Positions 34,343-41,792 of a stretch of 64,000 nt of DNA are shown here, piece by piece. The notes below the pieces were generated by a model. The model was not told the origin of the DNA, made no database searches, and saw only the letters and a program-made list of their open reading frames with translations. Source of the stretch: Hymenobacter sp. 5317J-9 (GTDB taxonomy: Bacteria > Bacteroidota > Bacteroidia > Cytophagales > Hymenobacteraceae). The stretch is taken from positions 2,666,001-2,730,000 of the forward strand of contig NZ_CP095050.1 of NCBI RefSeq assembly GCF_022921075.1, given 5' to 3'. The position numbers and the translations under genes are program-made. The number at the start of each line of letters is the position of its first letter. The first letter of the stretch is position 1.

Positions 34343-36610
34343 TTAGGGAATGACTTCGAGCCAACCCCGGAAGCGGCGGCCGTCGGTGTAGGTGATGTAA
34401 TAGTAGTAGACGCCCGCGCTGCCCTGGCCGGGCCAACGGAATTCCCGGTCGGCCGACTCGAACACCTGCTGGCCCCATCGCGAAAAAATCTTGACGCCGA
34501 TGAACTGCGAATCGCAGAAGTTGGGCGGCAGCTCAGGCAGGCGAAACTCGTCGTTTTGCCGGTCGTTGTTAGGCGTGATGACATTGTAGAGCTTCACGGC
34601 CACCGTGTCGGGGCTGAGGACCCGCAGGCGCACGCGTTGCTGCTGCGGCAGCGGCCGGCAGGTCGCATCAATTAGCTGAAACGTCACCACCAGGTCGCGG
34701 TGCAGGTTGGCGGCCGCGCAGCTCACATCCCAGCGAAAGGTGCCCGTGGCCACGCCGCTGCCATTTTGCGCCTCGAAGCGCATGCCGGCATTGCTCAAAT
34801 CGAAGCCTTCCTTGCCTTCCAGGGTGTTGCCGGTGGCTATCAGGGTGAGGCCGTCGCGGTCAGGGTCTACGCCCGAGAAGTGCGCCGTGTATTGCTGGCC
34901 CAACGGCAGCTCTATCAGCGGCAGGTCTTCACCGGGCTTGGCAGCGGGCAGGTCGGAGGTGAGGGTGGGCGCCCGGTTGCCGTACTGTACCACAAACGGC
35001 ACGCTGAGCGTCATGGCCTGGCGGCCGTTGCAGGGCTGGGTGGCCGCCGCAAACTGAAACGTAAACACGGAGTCGGGCCCCACGGCCCGGCAGTCGACGC
35101 GCCAGGTAAAGCGCCCGCGCTGCTCCCGTCCCGAAGTGCCCTGCGAGAGCGTGGCGCCCAAGCCGGTAGGGCTGAAGCCGGCACCGGTCATTTCCAGCTG
35201 CACGGGGTCGTTGTCGGGGTCGGTGCCGGTGAGGTCGAAGCTTACCAAATCGCCGATGTGCACCCTAATGGGCCGTGTGGGGCTGGCCGTAGTGGTGAGC
35301 AGGGGCGGCGAGTTGGGCGGCGGCACCGCCGTAAACGCCACGCGCACGGTGTCGCGCTTGGGCAGGCTGCAGCCGTCGTCGCCCACCACCACATCCAGCA
35401 GGTACACCTTGCCCTGCGAGTTCATGCATTCCGGGAAGCACAGCGTAGCCGTGAGCGTGTCGGGCGAGCCAGGGCTGCGTACGGCTCCACTTGAAGCAGT
35501 GGAAAAGCTGGGCAGCAGGCCCGTAAAATTGACCGGGCTGAGCGAGAGCGTAAGACGGGAGTTGGGGTCGGGGTCGGTGAAGCGCAGGCGCACGCACCGG
35601 TTGCCGCCCGGCACTAGGTGCAGCGTGTCGCGCCCCGGCCGATACGGTGTCGGGTTGCTGGGCGTCGGAAACAGCACCAGATTGGGTTTGGTATTGGGCG
35701 AGCAGTTCAGCACCATGAGCTGAAAGTCGCGGCGCGACTCCCCGATTTTTTCGCCCTTGCGGTACTCGGAGCACCGCACCCCAAACACGAACAGGCCCAG
35801 GTCGGTGGGCCGCACGGTGAGGCGGCCGGTGGCCCGGTTGATGCTCAGCGTAGGGCGTCCCGGAATCTGGTTGAGGGTGCTCAGGCCGCCGCTCCAGGCA
35901 ATGGGGGCGTAGGGTGCAGGCTCGGCCGAAGCCGGTTTGGGCGTATTGGTGTTGGAGTGGCCGTTGAGCGGCGTCACCAGGTCGTACACTAGCGAGTCGC
36001 CATCGGCATCCTGACCACCGAAATCGTAGTAAAACAGCTCATTGCGGCAGGCATAGTCGGCCAAAGGCGGGAAGATGCGCGGCGTGGAGTCGTAGAACGG
36101 CTGGCCGCGGCGCACCACGGCCGGAAACTCCAGGTAGAAGGTTTGGGCCGCGTTGCCGGGTGCCACTATGTTGCTGATGCTGTTGTTGCGGCAGCAGCGC
36201 TCCACGGCCACGTAGTAGCCCTGCACGCTGCTGTAAGTGCCCGGCGGCAGCGTGATAACCTTGCTGTACACCAGCCGGCGGGTGCTGAGCGTGGGCTTGG
36301 CACAGGCCGGGTTGGTGTAGTTGACGAAGGTGTTGCTGGTGAGGGGCAGCACCACGTTGCCCATGCGCTGGTTGGTGGCTTTTTCAAAGATGCTGGCGGT
36401 CAGGTCGGCGTCGAGGGCGCTGGCGCTGCCGTTGGCCGCATCAAAATACAGGTTGAGCAGCAGCGTGTAGGTTTCGCCGCTATTATGCACCAGCTCCATT
36501 TCGCCGCCCACGATGTGCGTGGCCTGCGCCGGCCGGGCCATCCCCAAAAACCCACACAGCAGCACAACAAGCAGCCGCGCCGCGCCCGGCAGACGAAGGG
36601 GGATGGACAT
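34343..36610 (-). CDS. large secreted protein with T9SS type B (gliding-motility-type) C-terminal domain
   Basis: A 755-residue protein. The signal peptide (1-~28) ends in Ala-Gln-Ala and is followed by a His-Ile-Val-Gly-Gly-Glu N-terminal motif common in Bacteroidota adhesin-like proteins. Several Ig/cadherin-like beta domains with repeated Asp-Pro-Asp-x-Asp motifs occupy the middle. The last ~85 residues are the type B sorting domain (Val-Ile-Thr-Pro-Asn-Asn-Asp ... Phe-Ser-Arg-Trp-Gly-Gln ... Gly-Val-Tyr-Tyr-Tyr). It is exported by the type IX system and displayed on the surface, probably in adhesion. It is convergent with the oxidase gene, leaving a 13-bp gap. Confidence 0.9.
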   Translation of the reverse strand: MSIPLRLPGAARLLVVLLCGFLGMARPAQATHIVGGEMELVHNSGETYTLLLNLYFDAANGSASALDADLTASIFEKATNQRMGNVVLPLTSNTFVNYTNPACAKPTLSTRRLVYSKVITLPPGTYSSVQGYYVAVERCCRNNSISNIVAPGNAAQTFYLEFPAVVRRGQPFYDSTPRIFPPLADYACRNELFYYDFGGQDADGDSLVYDLVTPLNGHSNTNTPKPASAEPAPYAPIAWSGGLSTLNQIPGRPTLSINRATGRLTVRPTDLGLFVFGVRCSEYRKGEKIGESRRDFQLMVLNCSPNTKPNLVLFPTPSNPTPYRPGRDTLHLVPGGNRCVRLRFTDPDPNSRLTLSLSPVNFTGLLPSFSTASSGAVRSPGSPDTLTATLCFPECMNSQGKVYLLDVVVGDDGCSLPKRDTVRVAFTAVPPPNSPPLLTTTASPTRPIRVHIGDLVSFDLTGTDPDNDPVQLEMTGAGFSPTGLGATLSQGTSGREQRGRFTWRVDCRAVGPDSVFTFQFAAATQPCNGRQAMTLSVPFVVQYGNRAPTLTSDLPAAKPGEDLPLIELPLGQQYTAHFSGVDPDRDGLTLIATGNTLEGKEGFDLSNAGMRFEAQNGSGVATGTFRWDVSCAAANLHRDLVVTFQLIDATCRPLPQQQRVRLRVLSPDTVAVKLYNVITPNNDRQNDEFRLPELPPNFCDSQFIGVKIFSRWGQQVFESADREFRWPGQGSAGVYYYYITYTDGRRFRGWLEVIP

Positions 36611-36692
36611 GGGTAGCGGAAAAAGCGTAGAAAATCCTGAATTAAGCCGAAATATACGCCCGGGCCGGTCAACTTCCGATGCGCCGGCGCGT

Positions 36693-36722
36693 TTGCCAAC
36701 GAGCTGAACCGCCGTACCTTGT
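36693..36722 (+). promoter_or_regulatory. promoter for the M1 peptidase
   Basis: TTG at 36693-36695, a 19-bp spacer, and TACCTTGT at 36715-36722. This is one of the best fits in the window to the Bacteroidota -33/-7 pattern. Confidence 0.5.
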
Positions 36723-36784
36723 CCCGCGCATAGCCCCGCTCAGCTACAGCCTCTTTCTCATATTGTTGCCATTCAATTTCTTAT

Positions 36785-38863
36785 ATGCAACGTTTCTTCT
36801 ACGCTTTTCTTGCCTCCTGTTTTATGGGGGCAGCGGCCCCGCTGGCGGCCCAAACCCCGCCCGCCGCGGCGCTGACCAGCATGCTTCCCCGGCCCGACCA
36901 GGATGCTGGCTTGCTGTGCGCCAAAGCGCACGTAAACGCTGCCGCGCGCACAGCTACGGCGTCGGTGCGGCACCGCGCCAAAATGGAGCGCTACGACGTG
37001 AAGTATTACAAGCTCGACCTGGCCATGGAAAACTTTTCGCTGAACGTGGCCGGCTCAGTGTGGATGCGCGTGCAGGTGCGAGGCTCCCAGGCCCTCGACT
37101 CCTTGGCCTTTGAGCTGTACCAAGCGCCGGCCGGCTCGCCCGCGGGCTCGGCCACGCTGCTCATCGATTCGGTGGTGGTGAATGGCCGGCGCTCGCCTGG
37201 CATCCGCCGCAGCGGCAACGACGCCACCGCCGCGCTGGTGCAGCCGGCCGCCGTGGGCACCCTGGCCGACGCCCGGATTTATTACCACGGCACGGCGCCC
37301 AGCGGCAACTCGGCCGCCATTGGCAACGGCCTGAGCACGACCAGCACGGTGCACTTCGAAACCAATTCCAGCTCCACCACTTTTCCCTACAACGTCACGT
37401 GGTCGTTGTCGGAGCCGTTTTCGGCCCACGAGTGGTTTCCGTGCAAGCAGGTGCTCACCGACAAAGCCGACTCGTCCGACGTGTGGGTGACCACCTCGCT
37501 GCCCAATAAAGTGGGTTCCAACGGTGTGCTGAACCGCACCGTGACGCTGCCCAACAACAAGGTGCGCTACGAGTGGAAGTCGCGCATCCCCATCGACTAC
37601 TACCTGATTTCGGTGTCGGTGGCGCCCTATGTAGAATACGTTACCACGGCGCATCCCGCTGGCGGGCCGGCCATTCCCATCATCAACTACGTCTACAACC
37701 AAAGCTACCTCAACTTCTGGCAGTCAGACATCAATCGCACGGCCGGCTTCATCGAAAACTACTCGTCGCTGGTGGGGCTTTATCCTTTTGCCAACGAGAA
37801 GTACGGTCATACCACGGTGCCCATTTACGGCGGCATGGAGCACCAGACCATGACTTCGCAGGATGGCTTCGAGTTCACCCTCACGGCCCACGAGCTGTTT
37901 CACCAGTGGTTTGGCGACAACGTGACCTGCGCCAGCTGGGAAGACATCTGGCTGAACGAAAGCTTTGCCTCCTACGGCGAGTACCTGTCTTTACAGGCTT
38001 TTGGGCAGCCCGGCGATGCGCGCGGCTGGATGAACAACGCGCACTTCTACGCGCAGTCTTCGACGGGTACGATTTACGTCCCTGACACCACCAACGTCGG
38101 CCGTATTTTCGACTACTACCTGACTTATAAAAAGGGCGCCGGCGTGGTGCACATGCTCCGCTACCTGCTGAATGACGACGCCAAGTTTTTCCGGGCGCTG
38201 CGCACCTATCAGAGCCAGTTCCGCGGCTCGACGGCCCGCACGGCCGACCTGCAGCGCATTTTTGAGGCCGAGGCCGGGCGCCCGCTGGGGTATTTCTTTC
38301 AACAGTGGTTTCGGGGCCGTGGCTACCCCACCTTCAACGGGCGCTGGAACCAGGGCGGCACCAATTTCGTGCTGCGCGTGACCGAAACGGCTTCCGTGCC
38401 GGGCACCACGCCCTTTTTCGAAACCGACGTCGACTACCGCCTCACCTTCGCCAACGGCACTACCCAAACCGTCCGCCTGCACCAGGCCAACCCCACCGAA
38501 ACCTACCTGCTCACCGTGAACAGCACCGTAACGAGCGTAGCCGTCGACCCCGACCAGTGGATAATGGACTTGCCGGGCTCGTCGGCCGTGCGCGACAATA
38601 CCTTGCTTGCCGCACGTGCGGGCGCCCAGGCGCCGGTGCTGGCCGTTTTCCCCAACCCGTGCCGCGACGAGCTGCAGCTGCCCGGTGCGCCGGCTGCCGC
38701 GGCCCAGGTGCTCGACGCCACGGGCCGCGTGGTGCTGCGCGCGCGCATCCTGGCCGGCCAGCCCCGGCTCGACACCCGCACCTTACTTCCGGGCCTTTAC
38801 CAGCTGCGTCTGCTGGGTAGCAATGGCGAACTACTGGGGCAGGGCCGTTTTGTGCGGGAATAA
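36785..38863 (+). CDS. M1-family metallopeptidase with T9SS type A sorting domain
   Basis: A 692-residue secreted aminopeptidase. Signal peptide 1-~23; M1 N-terminal beta domain; catalytic domain with His369-Glu-Leu-Phe-His373 and third ligand Glu392 (Asn-Glu-Ser-Phe-Ala). The exopeptidase motif, usually Gly-x-Met-Glu-Asn, reads Gly-Gly-Met-Glu-His (349-353). The final ~75 residues (Val-Phe-Pro-Asn-Pro ... Leu-Pro-Gly-Leu-Tyr) are a T9SS type A signal. It is therefore exported through the type IX system and degrades peptides outside the cell. Divergent from the type B cargo gene. Confidence 0.95.
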   Translation: MQRFFYAFLASCFMGAAAPLAAQTPPAAALTSMLPRPDQDAGLLCAKAHVNAAARTATASVRHRAKMERYDVKYYKLDLAMENFSLNVAGSVWMRVQVRGSQALDSLAFELYQAPAGSPAGSATLLIDSVVVNGRRSPGIRRSGNDATAALVQPAAVGTLADARIYYHGTAPSGNSAAIGNGLSTTSTVHFETNSSSTTFPYNVTWSLSEPFSAHEWFPCKQVLTDKADSSDVWVTTSLPNKVGSNGVLNRTVTLPNNKVRYEWKSRIPIDYYLISVSVAPYVEYVTTAHPAGGPAIPIINYVYNQSYLNFWQSDINRTAGFIENYSSLVGLYPFANEKYGHTTVPIYGGMEHQTMTSQDGFEFTLTAHELFHQWFGDNVTCASWEDIWLNESFASYGEYLSLQAFGQPGDARGWMNNAHFYAQSSTGTIYVPDTTNVGRIFDYYLTYKKGAGVVHMLRYLLNDDAKFFRALRTYQSQFRGSTARTADLQRIFEAEAGRPLGYFFQQWFRGRGYPTFNGRWNQGGTNFVLRVTETASVPGTTPFFETDVDYRLTFANGTTQTVRLHQANPTETYLLTVNSTVTSVAVDPDQWIMDLPGSSAVRDNTLLAARAGAQAPVLAVFPNPCRDELQLPGAPAAAAQVLDATGRVVLRARILAGQPRLDTRTLLPGLYQLRLLGSNGELLGQGRFVRE

Positions 38864-38880
38864 TCGATTTGGTTATCAAT

Positions 38881-38919
38881 AAAAAAGGACGACGGCCACC
38901 AAGGCCGTCGTCCTTTTTT
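38881..38919. terminator. bidirectional rho-independent terminator
   Basis: A perfect 17-bp stem, AAAAAAGGACGACGGCC with its complement, and a 5-base loop, between the M1 gene and the convergent gene at 38935. Confidence 0.93.
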
Positions 38920-38934
38920 ATGTATTAGCCGCCG

Positions 38935-39699
38935 CTAAAATGTGTCGTGGTATTCCGCAACGCGGGCCTGCGTGGCCGGGTCGGGCATGGGGGCATCGAG
39001 CAGGCTTTTCAGCAGCTCCTCAAACGAGCACGCCGGCGTGAAGCAGGGTTCGAGCAGGGCGTTGGTGGCCAGGCGAATGAAGAAGGGTTCGCCGTCGAGG
39101 GCCACCAGGTCGATGGTGATAAGACCGAAGCGCTGGTTGCAGTGGCCGGTGGTGGGGCAGTCGGTGGGGTTGGGCTTGAAAAGCTGCTTGAGGGTGGTTT
39201 CGGTGTGGCCGGCCTGCTGCTGCACGCCACGGTCGGCGCAGGCGCGGTGGTAGCCCAGGGCCAGCACCCGCTCGCCGAGGTGCTCGTAGAAATGCCGAAA
39301 GTTGCCCGGCCCAATGCTGTCGTCGAAGAACAGCAGCACGCCCTGACGGCCGCTTTCTCGCAGCGGCTCCACGCGCAAGCCGCGGCTGCCGCCTGCACCG
39401 CCTTTGTGCAGGTGGTAGGCCTTGTAGTACGGCCCGAGCCAGTTCAGAAACACGCGCTGCTCCACCCAGCGGGCGTGCCGCGCCGCCTGGCCCGGCGAGA
39501 GCTTCACCGAGCGCCACGGGGCGTGCGTGGTGGCCTGCGGCCGAAATAATTTCTGGAGAAAATCGAACAAGAGCTTAGGCGTTAATGGAGTCGAAACACC
39601 GGCTGGGGCAAATAGTTTAGCGCGCTTGGGCGGGCAAAGGGCCGGTTTGGGCGCCTGCGGCGCCGGTTTGGTCCGGCGCTTGCCGATATCGTGCCACAT
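38935..39699 (-). CDS. hypothetical protein
   Basis: A 254-residue soluble protein with no signal peptide. The first ~60 residues are basic and Pro-rich. The remainder is a compact alpha/beta domain including Gly-Val-Leu-Leu-Phe-Phe-Asp-Asp-Ser, Tyr-His-Arg-Ala-Cys-Ala-Asp, and a Cys-Pro-Thr-Thr-Gly-His-Cys pair (about 180-186) that could bind metal. I do not recognise the family. The gene starts 4 bp beyond the terminator of the DUF2147 gene, so its promoter may overlap that hairpin or its true start may be internal. Confidence 0.72.
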   Translation of the reverse strand: MWHDIGKRRTKPAPQAPKPALCPPKRAKLFAPAGVSTPLTPKLLFDFLQKLFRPQATTHAPWRSVKLSPGQAARHARWVEQRVFLNWLGPYYKAYHLHKGGAGGSRGLRVEPLRESGRQGVLLFFDDSIGPGNFRHFYEHLGERVLALGYHRACADRGVQQQAGHTETTLKQLFKPNPTDCPTTGHCNQRFGLITIDLVALDGEPFFIRLATNALLEPCFTPACSFEELLKSLLDAPMPDPATQARVAEYHDTF

Positions 39700-39702
39700 G
39701 CA

Positions 39703-39732
39703 AAAGCCGGCCCCCGAGCGGGAGCCGGCTTT
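39703..39732 (-). terminator. rho-independent terminator of the DUF2147 gene
   Basis: A 9-bp stem AAAGCCGGC/GCCGGCTTT with a 12-base loop, 34 bp after the DUF2147 stop on the minus strand, followed by T residues. Confidence 0.75.
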
Positions 39733-39765
39733 GCGAGGCGTCCGGCGCTGGCGCGCGGCCGTGGC

Positions 39766-40206
39766 TTACTTCACGCGGGTCCAGGTCTGCGACTTGCCGA
39801 TGAGCGAGAAGCCGATGTAGCCCTTCACTTCCATGGTGTTGGCGTTTTCCATCTTCATGTAGCACGAGTAGGTCTTGCCGCTTTCGGGGTCGTAGATTTT
39901 GCCGTCGTCCCACTTGTTGTCGTCGTCGTACTTGAAGCCCTGCATGAACACCAGGCCCAGGCGTGGGCGGTTGCGCAGCTTGGGGTCGGGGTTTTGGGAG
40001 TCGGTTTTGGGTTTGCCGGTGGCTGGGTCGTTGGGCACGGTCAGGGTCACGATTTTGCCGCACAGCTTGTCGCCGCACTTGTAAATCTCGAACGTGGCTT
40101 TTTTCTCCGCATTCGTCCAGATGCCCAGCGGCGACATGGTTTGGGCAGAGGCCATACGGGCGACGCCCAGCACGAGAGCAACGAGCAGGAGCAGTGTTTT
40201 TTTCAT
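39766..40206 (-). CDS. secreted DUF2147 domain protein
   Basis: A 146-residue protein with a signal peptide (Met-Lys-Lys-Thr ... Ala-Ser-Ala-Gln, 1-~23). The DUF2147 domain follows, with Gly-Ile-Trp-Thr near its start, Leu-Cys-Gly-Lys-Ile in the middle and a C-terminal Tyr-Ile-Gly-Phe-Ser-Leu-Ile-Gly-Lys-Ser-Gln-Thr-Trp-x-Arg. It is a small periplasmic beta-barrel (lipocalin-like) of unknown ligand. The ATG at 40206 starts the signal peptide. Confidence 0.9.
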   Translation of the reverse strand: MKKTLLLLVALVLGVARMASAQTMSPLGIWTNAEKKATFEIYKCGDKLCGKIVTLTVPNDPATGKPKTDSQNPDPKLRNRPRLGLVFMQGFKYDDDNKWDDGKIYDPESGKTYSCYMKMENANTMEVKGYIGFSLIGKSQTWTRVK

Positions 40207-40427
40207 TGTTGAAAAGAGCAAGAGGTGGGTTTGAAGAGAAAAGGTAGTCAAAAAAAATCCGGAGGGCCCGCCGGCAGCGTTTCCCACGTTAAGGCAAGTT
40301 TACGGCCAAGTTCTGAAAGCCCAGCCGCTAACCATAAAATTAAGGTCGAGGCTAAAATAAATAGCACTGTTAATCAGGCCTAAAGCACCGCCAGGGCCCG
40401 ATTTCTGCAAAATTTAGCCGGCAAATT

Positions 40428-40456
40428 TTGAACCTTACCGCCCGCTATTAACTTTA
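40428..40456 (+). promoter_or_regulatory. candidate promoter of the structured region
   Basis: TTG at 40428-40430, 18 bp, then TAACTTTA at 40449-40456, one mismatch from TAnnTTTG. Transcription would start near 40463. Confidence 0.4.
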
Positions 40457-40554
40457 CCGCTCAGTAGTGAGTGCTACGGCCTTGCTCAAGCAGCCCTAAG
40501 GTGCTGGGCCGCGCGAGCAAGTGTTATGTCGAACGTAAAGAAAGGAGGTACAAA

Positions 40555-40626
40555 ATGTCTAGTAGTCCCAACCAAATCCTGCCAAGCCTGTCGAATGTCG
40601 TACGCTTCACCGCAGTACGCGCCTAA
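40555..40626 (+). CDS. candidate 23-residue small ORF with canonical Shine-Dalgarno
   Basis: ATG 40555 is preceded at an ideal 6-bp spacing by AAAGGAGG (40541-40548), which is exceptional in this window. The frame codes for 23 polar/hydrophobic residues (Met-Ser-Ser-Ser-Pro-Asn-Gln-Ile ... Val-Arg-Ala) and stops at TAA 40624. After the stop the same frame stays open to 40875. A competing frame from ATG 40526 to 40645 encodes 39 residues with three cysteines (Lys-Cys-Leu ... Ser-Cys-Gln-Ala-Cys). Either could be real, or the SD-like sequence could belong to a structured RNA. Confidence 0.3.
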   Translation: MSSSPNQILPSLSNVVRFTAVRA

Positions 40627-40831
40627 CAACAGCTTCGTGGGGTAGCTCCTAAGGCTGCCCACATTCGGCCAGGTCTTATCTTGAAAGACGCCGGAACTGT
40701 ACCCCAGTTTCGCCGCTTGGTAAGATTTGAAGGATTAGATGCCCGGTTTGTCCAGTCGCCCTTTAGTGGGACGGCAGAGGCAGGCCGGGCATCGCTGCGT
40801 TTGGGCCGGTGGGCAGCTTGTGCCGGTAGGC

Positions 40832-41662
40832 CTATTTTCGGACGCTTGACGTTGCCGACGCTTTGCGCTTGCTAGCGGGCACTGCCTTCTTTGGGACAGG
40901 CACTTTTTTAATCACCGGTTTTTTGCTGGCCGGGTGCGCCACGGGATTGAGGGCCAGCGTTTTGGGCAAGGCCGGCGCAGGTGCGGGCGCTACGGCTACC
41001 TGGCGCGCTGGGAGCGCCGCTATGGGCGCTTTGGCAGTTGGTTTGGTCGGGGCGGGCCGGGTGGCGGCCAGGTTTGGCTGGCCCAGCACACGGCGCACCT
41101 GCATGAAGCGCCGCTCGTAGTCGGAATTCTCTACCTGGCTGACTTTCACGAAGGGCTCGCGGCGCGAGGAGGAGGCGTGCACAAAACGCAAGGGCGTTTC
41201 GCCGCGCCGCGAGATGACAATGCCCGCGTGGCCGGGTGTGGTGCTCGGGTTAGCGGTGCCCGTAAACACCACAATGTCGCCGGGCTGGGCTTCAGCGCGG
41301 GGCACGGGCCGGCCCACGTCGATGAGCAGGGCGGTGGAGTGCGGCACGGCCACGCCAAAGCGCGCAAACGTGTACATGATGAACCCCGAGCAGTCGAATC
41401 CCGTGAGCGGCGACACGCCGGCATACACGTAAGGCGTGCCGCGCTGGGCCAGGCCAAAAGCCACTACGCTGTCGGCGGTAGCGGCCAGGGCCGGGGCAGA
41501 CGGCTCGCGGAGGCCCGCAAATGAGGAGGTGGGGGGAGTCATAGCGGGCCTGCCTTCGGTCGGGGCCGCCGAAGTATGGGGCCCGGGCGCGCGATTCAGC
41601 CGGGGCAGCACCAACGCCATGGCTGCAATCAGCCCCACAAAAACCAGCCAGATAATGCGCAT
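40832..41662 (-). CDS. NlpC/P60 (C40) cell-wall peptidase
   Basis: A 276-residue protein with an N-terminal membrane anchor/signal (1-~22). The NlpC/P60 domain spans ~60-185 with catalytic Cys91 (Phe-Asp-Cys-Ser-Gly-Phe), His145 (Pro-Gly-His-Ala-Gly-Ile) and a third polar residue, His162. It likely cleaves D-Glu-diaminopimelate bonds in peptidoglycan. The C-terminal ~80 residues are Ala/Pro/Lys-rich, very basic and probably disordered, perhaps wall-binding. It is divergent from the M61 peptidase gene. Confidence 0.93.
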   Translation of the reverse strand: MRIIWLVFVGLIAAMALVLPRLNRAPGPHTSAAPTEGRPAMTPPTSSFAGLREPSAPALAATADSVVAFGLAQRGTPYVYAGVSPLTGFDCSGFIMYTFARFGVAVPHSTALLIDVGRPVPRAEAQPGDIVVFTGTANPSTTPGHAGIVISRRGETPLRFVHASSSRREPFVKVSQVENSDYERRFMQVRRVLGQPNLAATRPAPTKPTAKAPIAALPARQVAVAPAPAPALPKTLALNPVAHPASKKPVIKKVPVPKKAVPASKRKASATSSVRK

Positions 41663-41736
41663 ATGCTGCTCTTCAAGAAATGCTAAGGGAAAAATAAGTG
41701 CTGCCGTGGAGCCTAACGGCGCGACCCGCCCGTAGG

Positions 41737-41764
41737 TTGAACGGTTTTGACCGGCGTACGTTTG
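41737..41764 (+). promoter_or_regulatory. promoter for the M61 peptidase
   Basis: TTG at 41737-41739, a 17-bp spacer and TACGTTTG at 41757-41764, a perfect -7 match, 28 bp before the ATG. Confidence 0.55.
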
Positions 41765-41792
41765 TGCTTGTCTTTCCCATCAAACATCATAC

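Larger units (their letters stand above)
40207..40831. other. 625-bp gap without a conventional gene; promoter and structured-RNA features
   Basis: The left third (40207-40420) is comparatively AT-rich and shows nothing clear. From 40428 there is a promoter-like TTG-N18-TAACTTTA. Four potential stems then follow on the + strand: 40481-40521 (CTTGCTC/GAGCAAG), 40640-40660 (GGGTAGC/GCTGCCC), 40673-40726 (GTCTTATC/GGTAAGAT enclosing GGAACTG-TACCC-CAGTTTC), and 40738-40793 (GATGCCCGG/CCGGGCATC). A small ORF with a perfect Shine-Dalgarno lies between the first two. I recognise no known RNA family (not tmRNA, RNase P, SRP or 6S by their usual motifs). Confidence 0.5.

Noticed and set aside
40681..40875. 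64-codon frame after the small SD-led ORF
   Set aside because: Its start is not supported by a promoter or RBS, it runs into the NlpC/P60 gene antisense, and it may simply be structured-RNA sequence.
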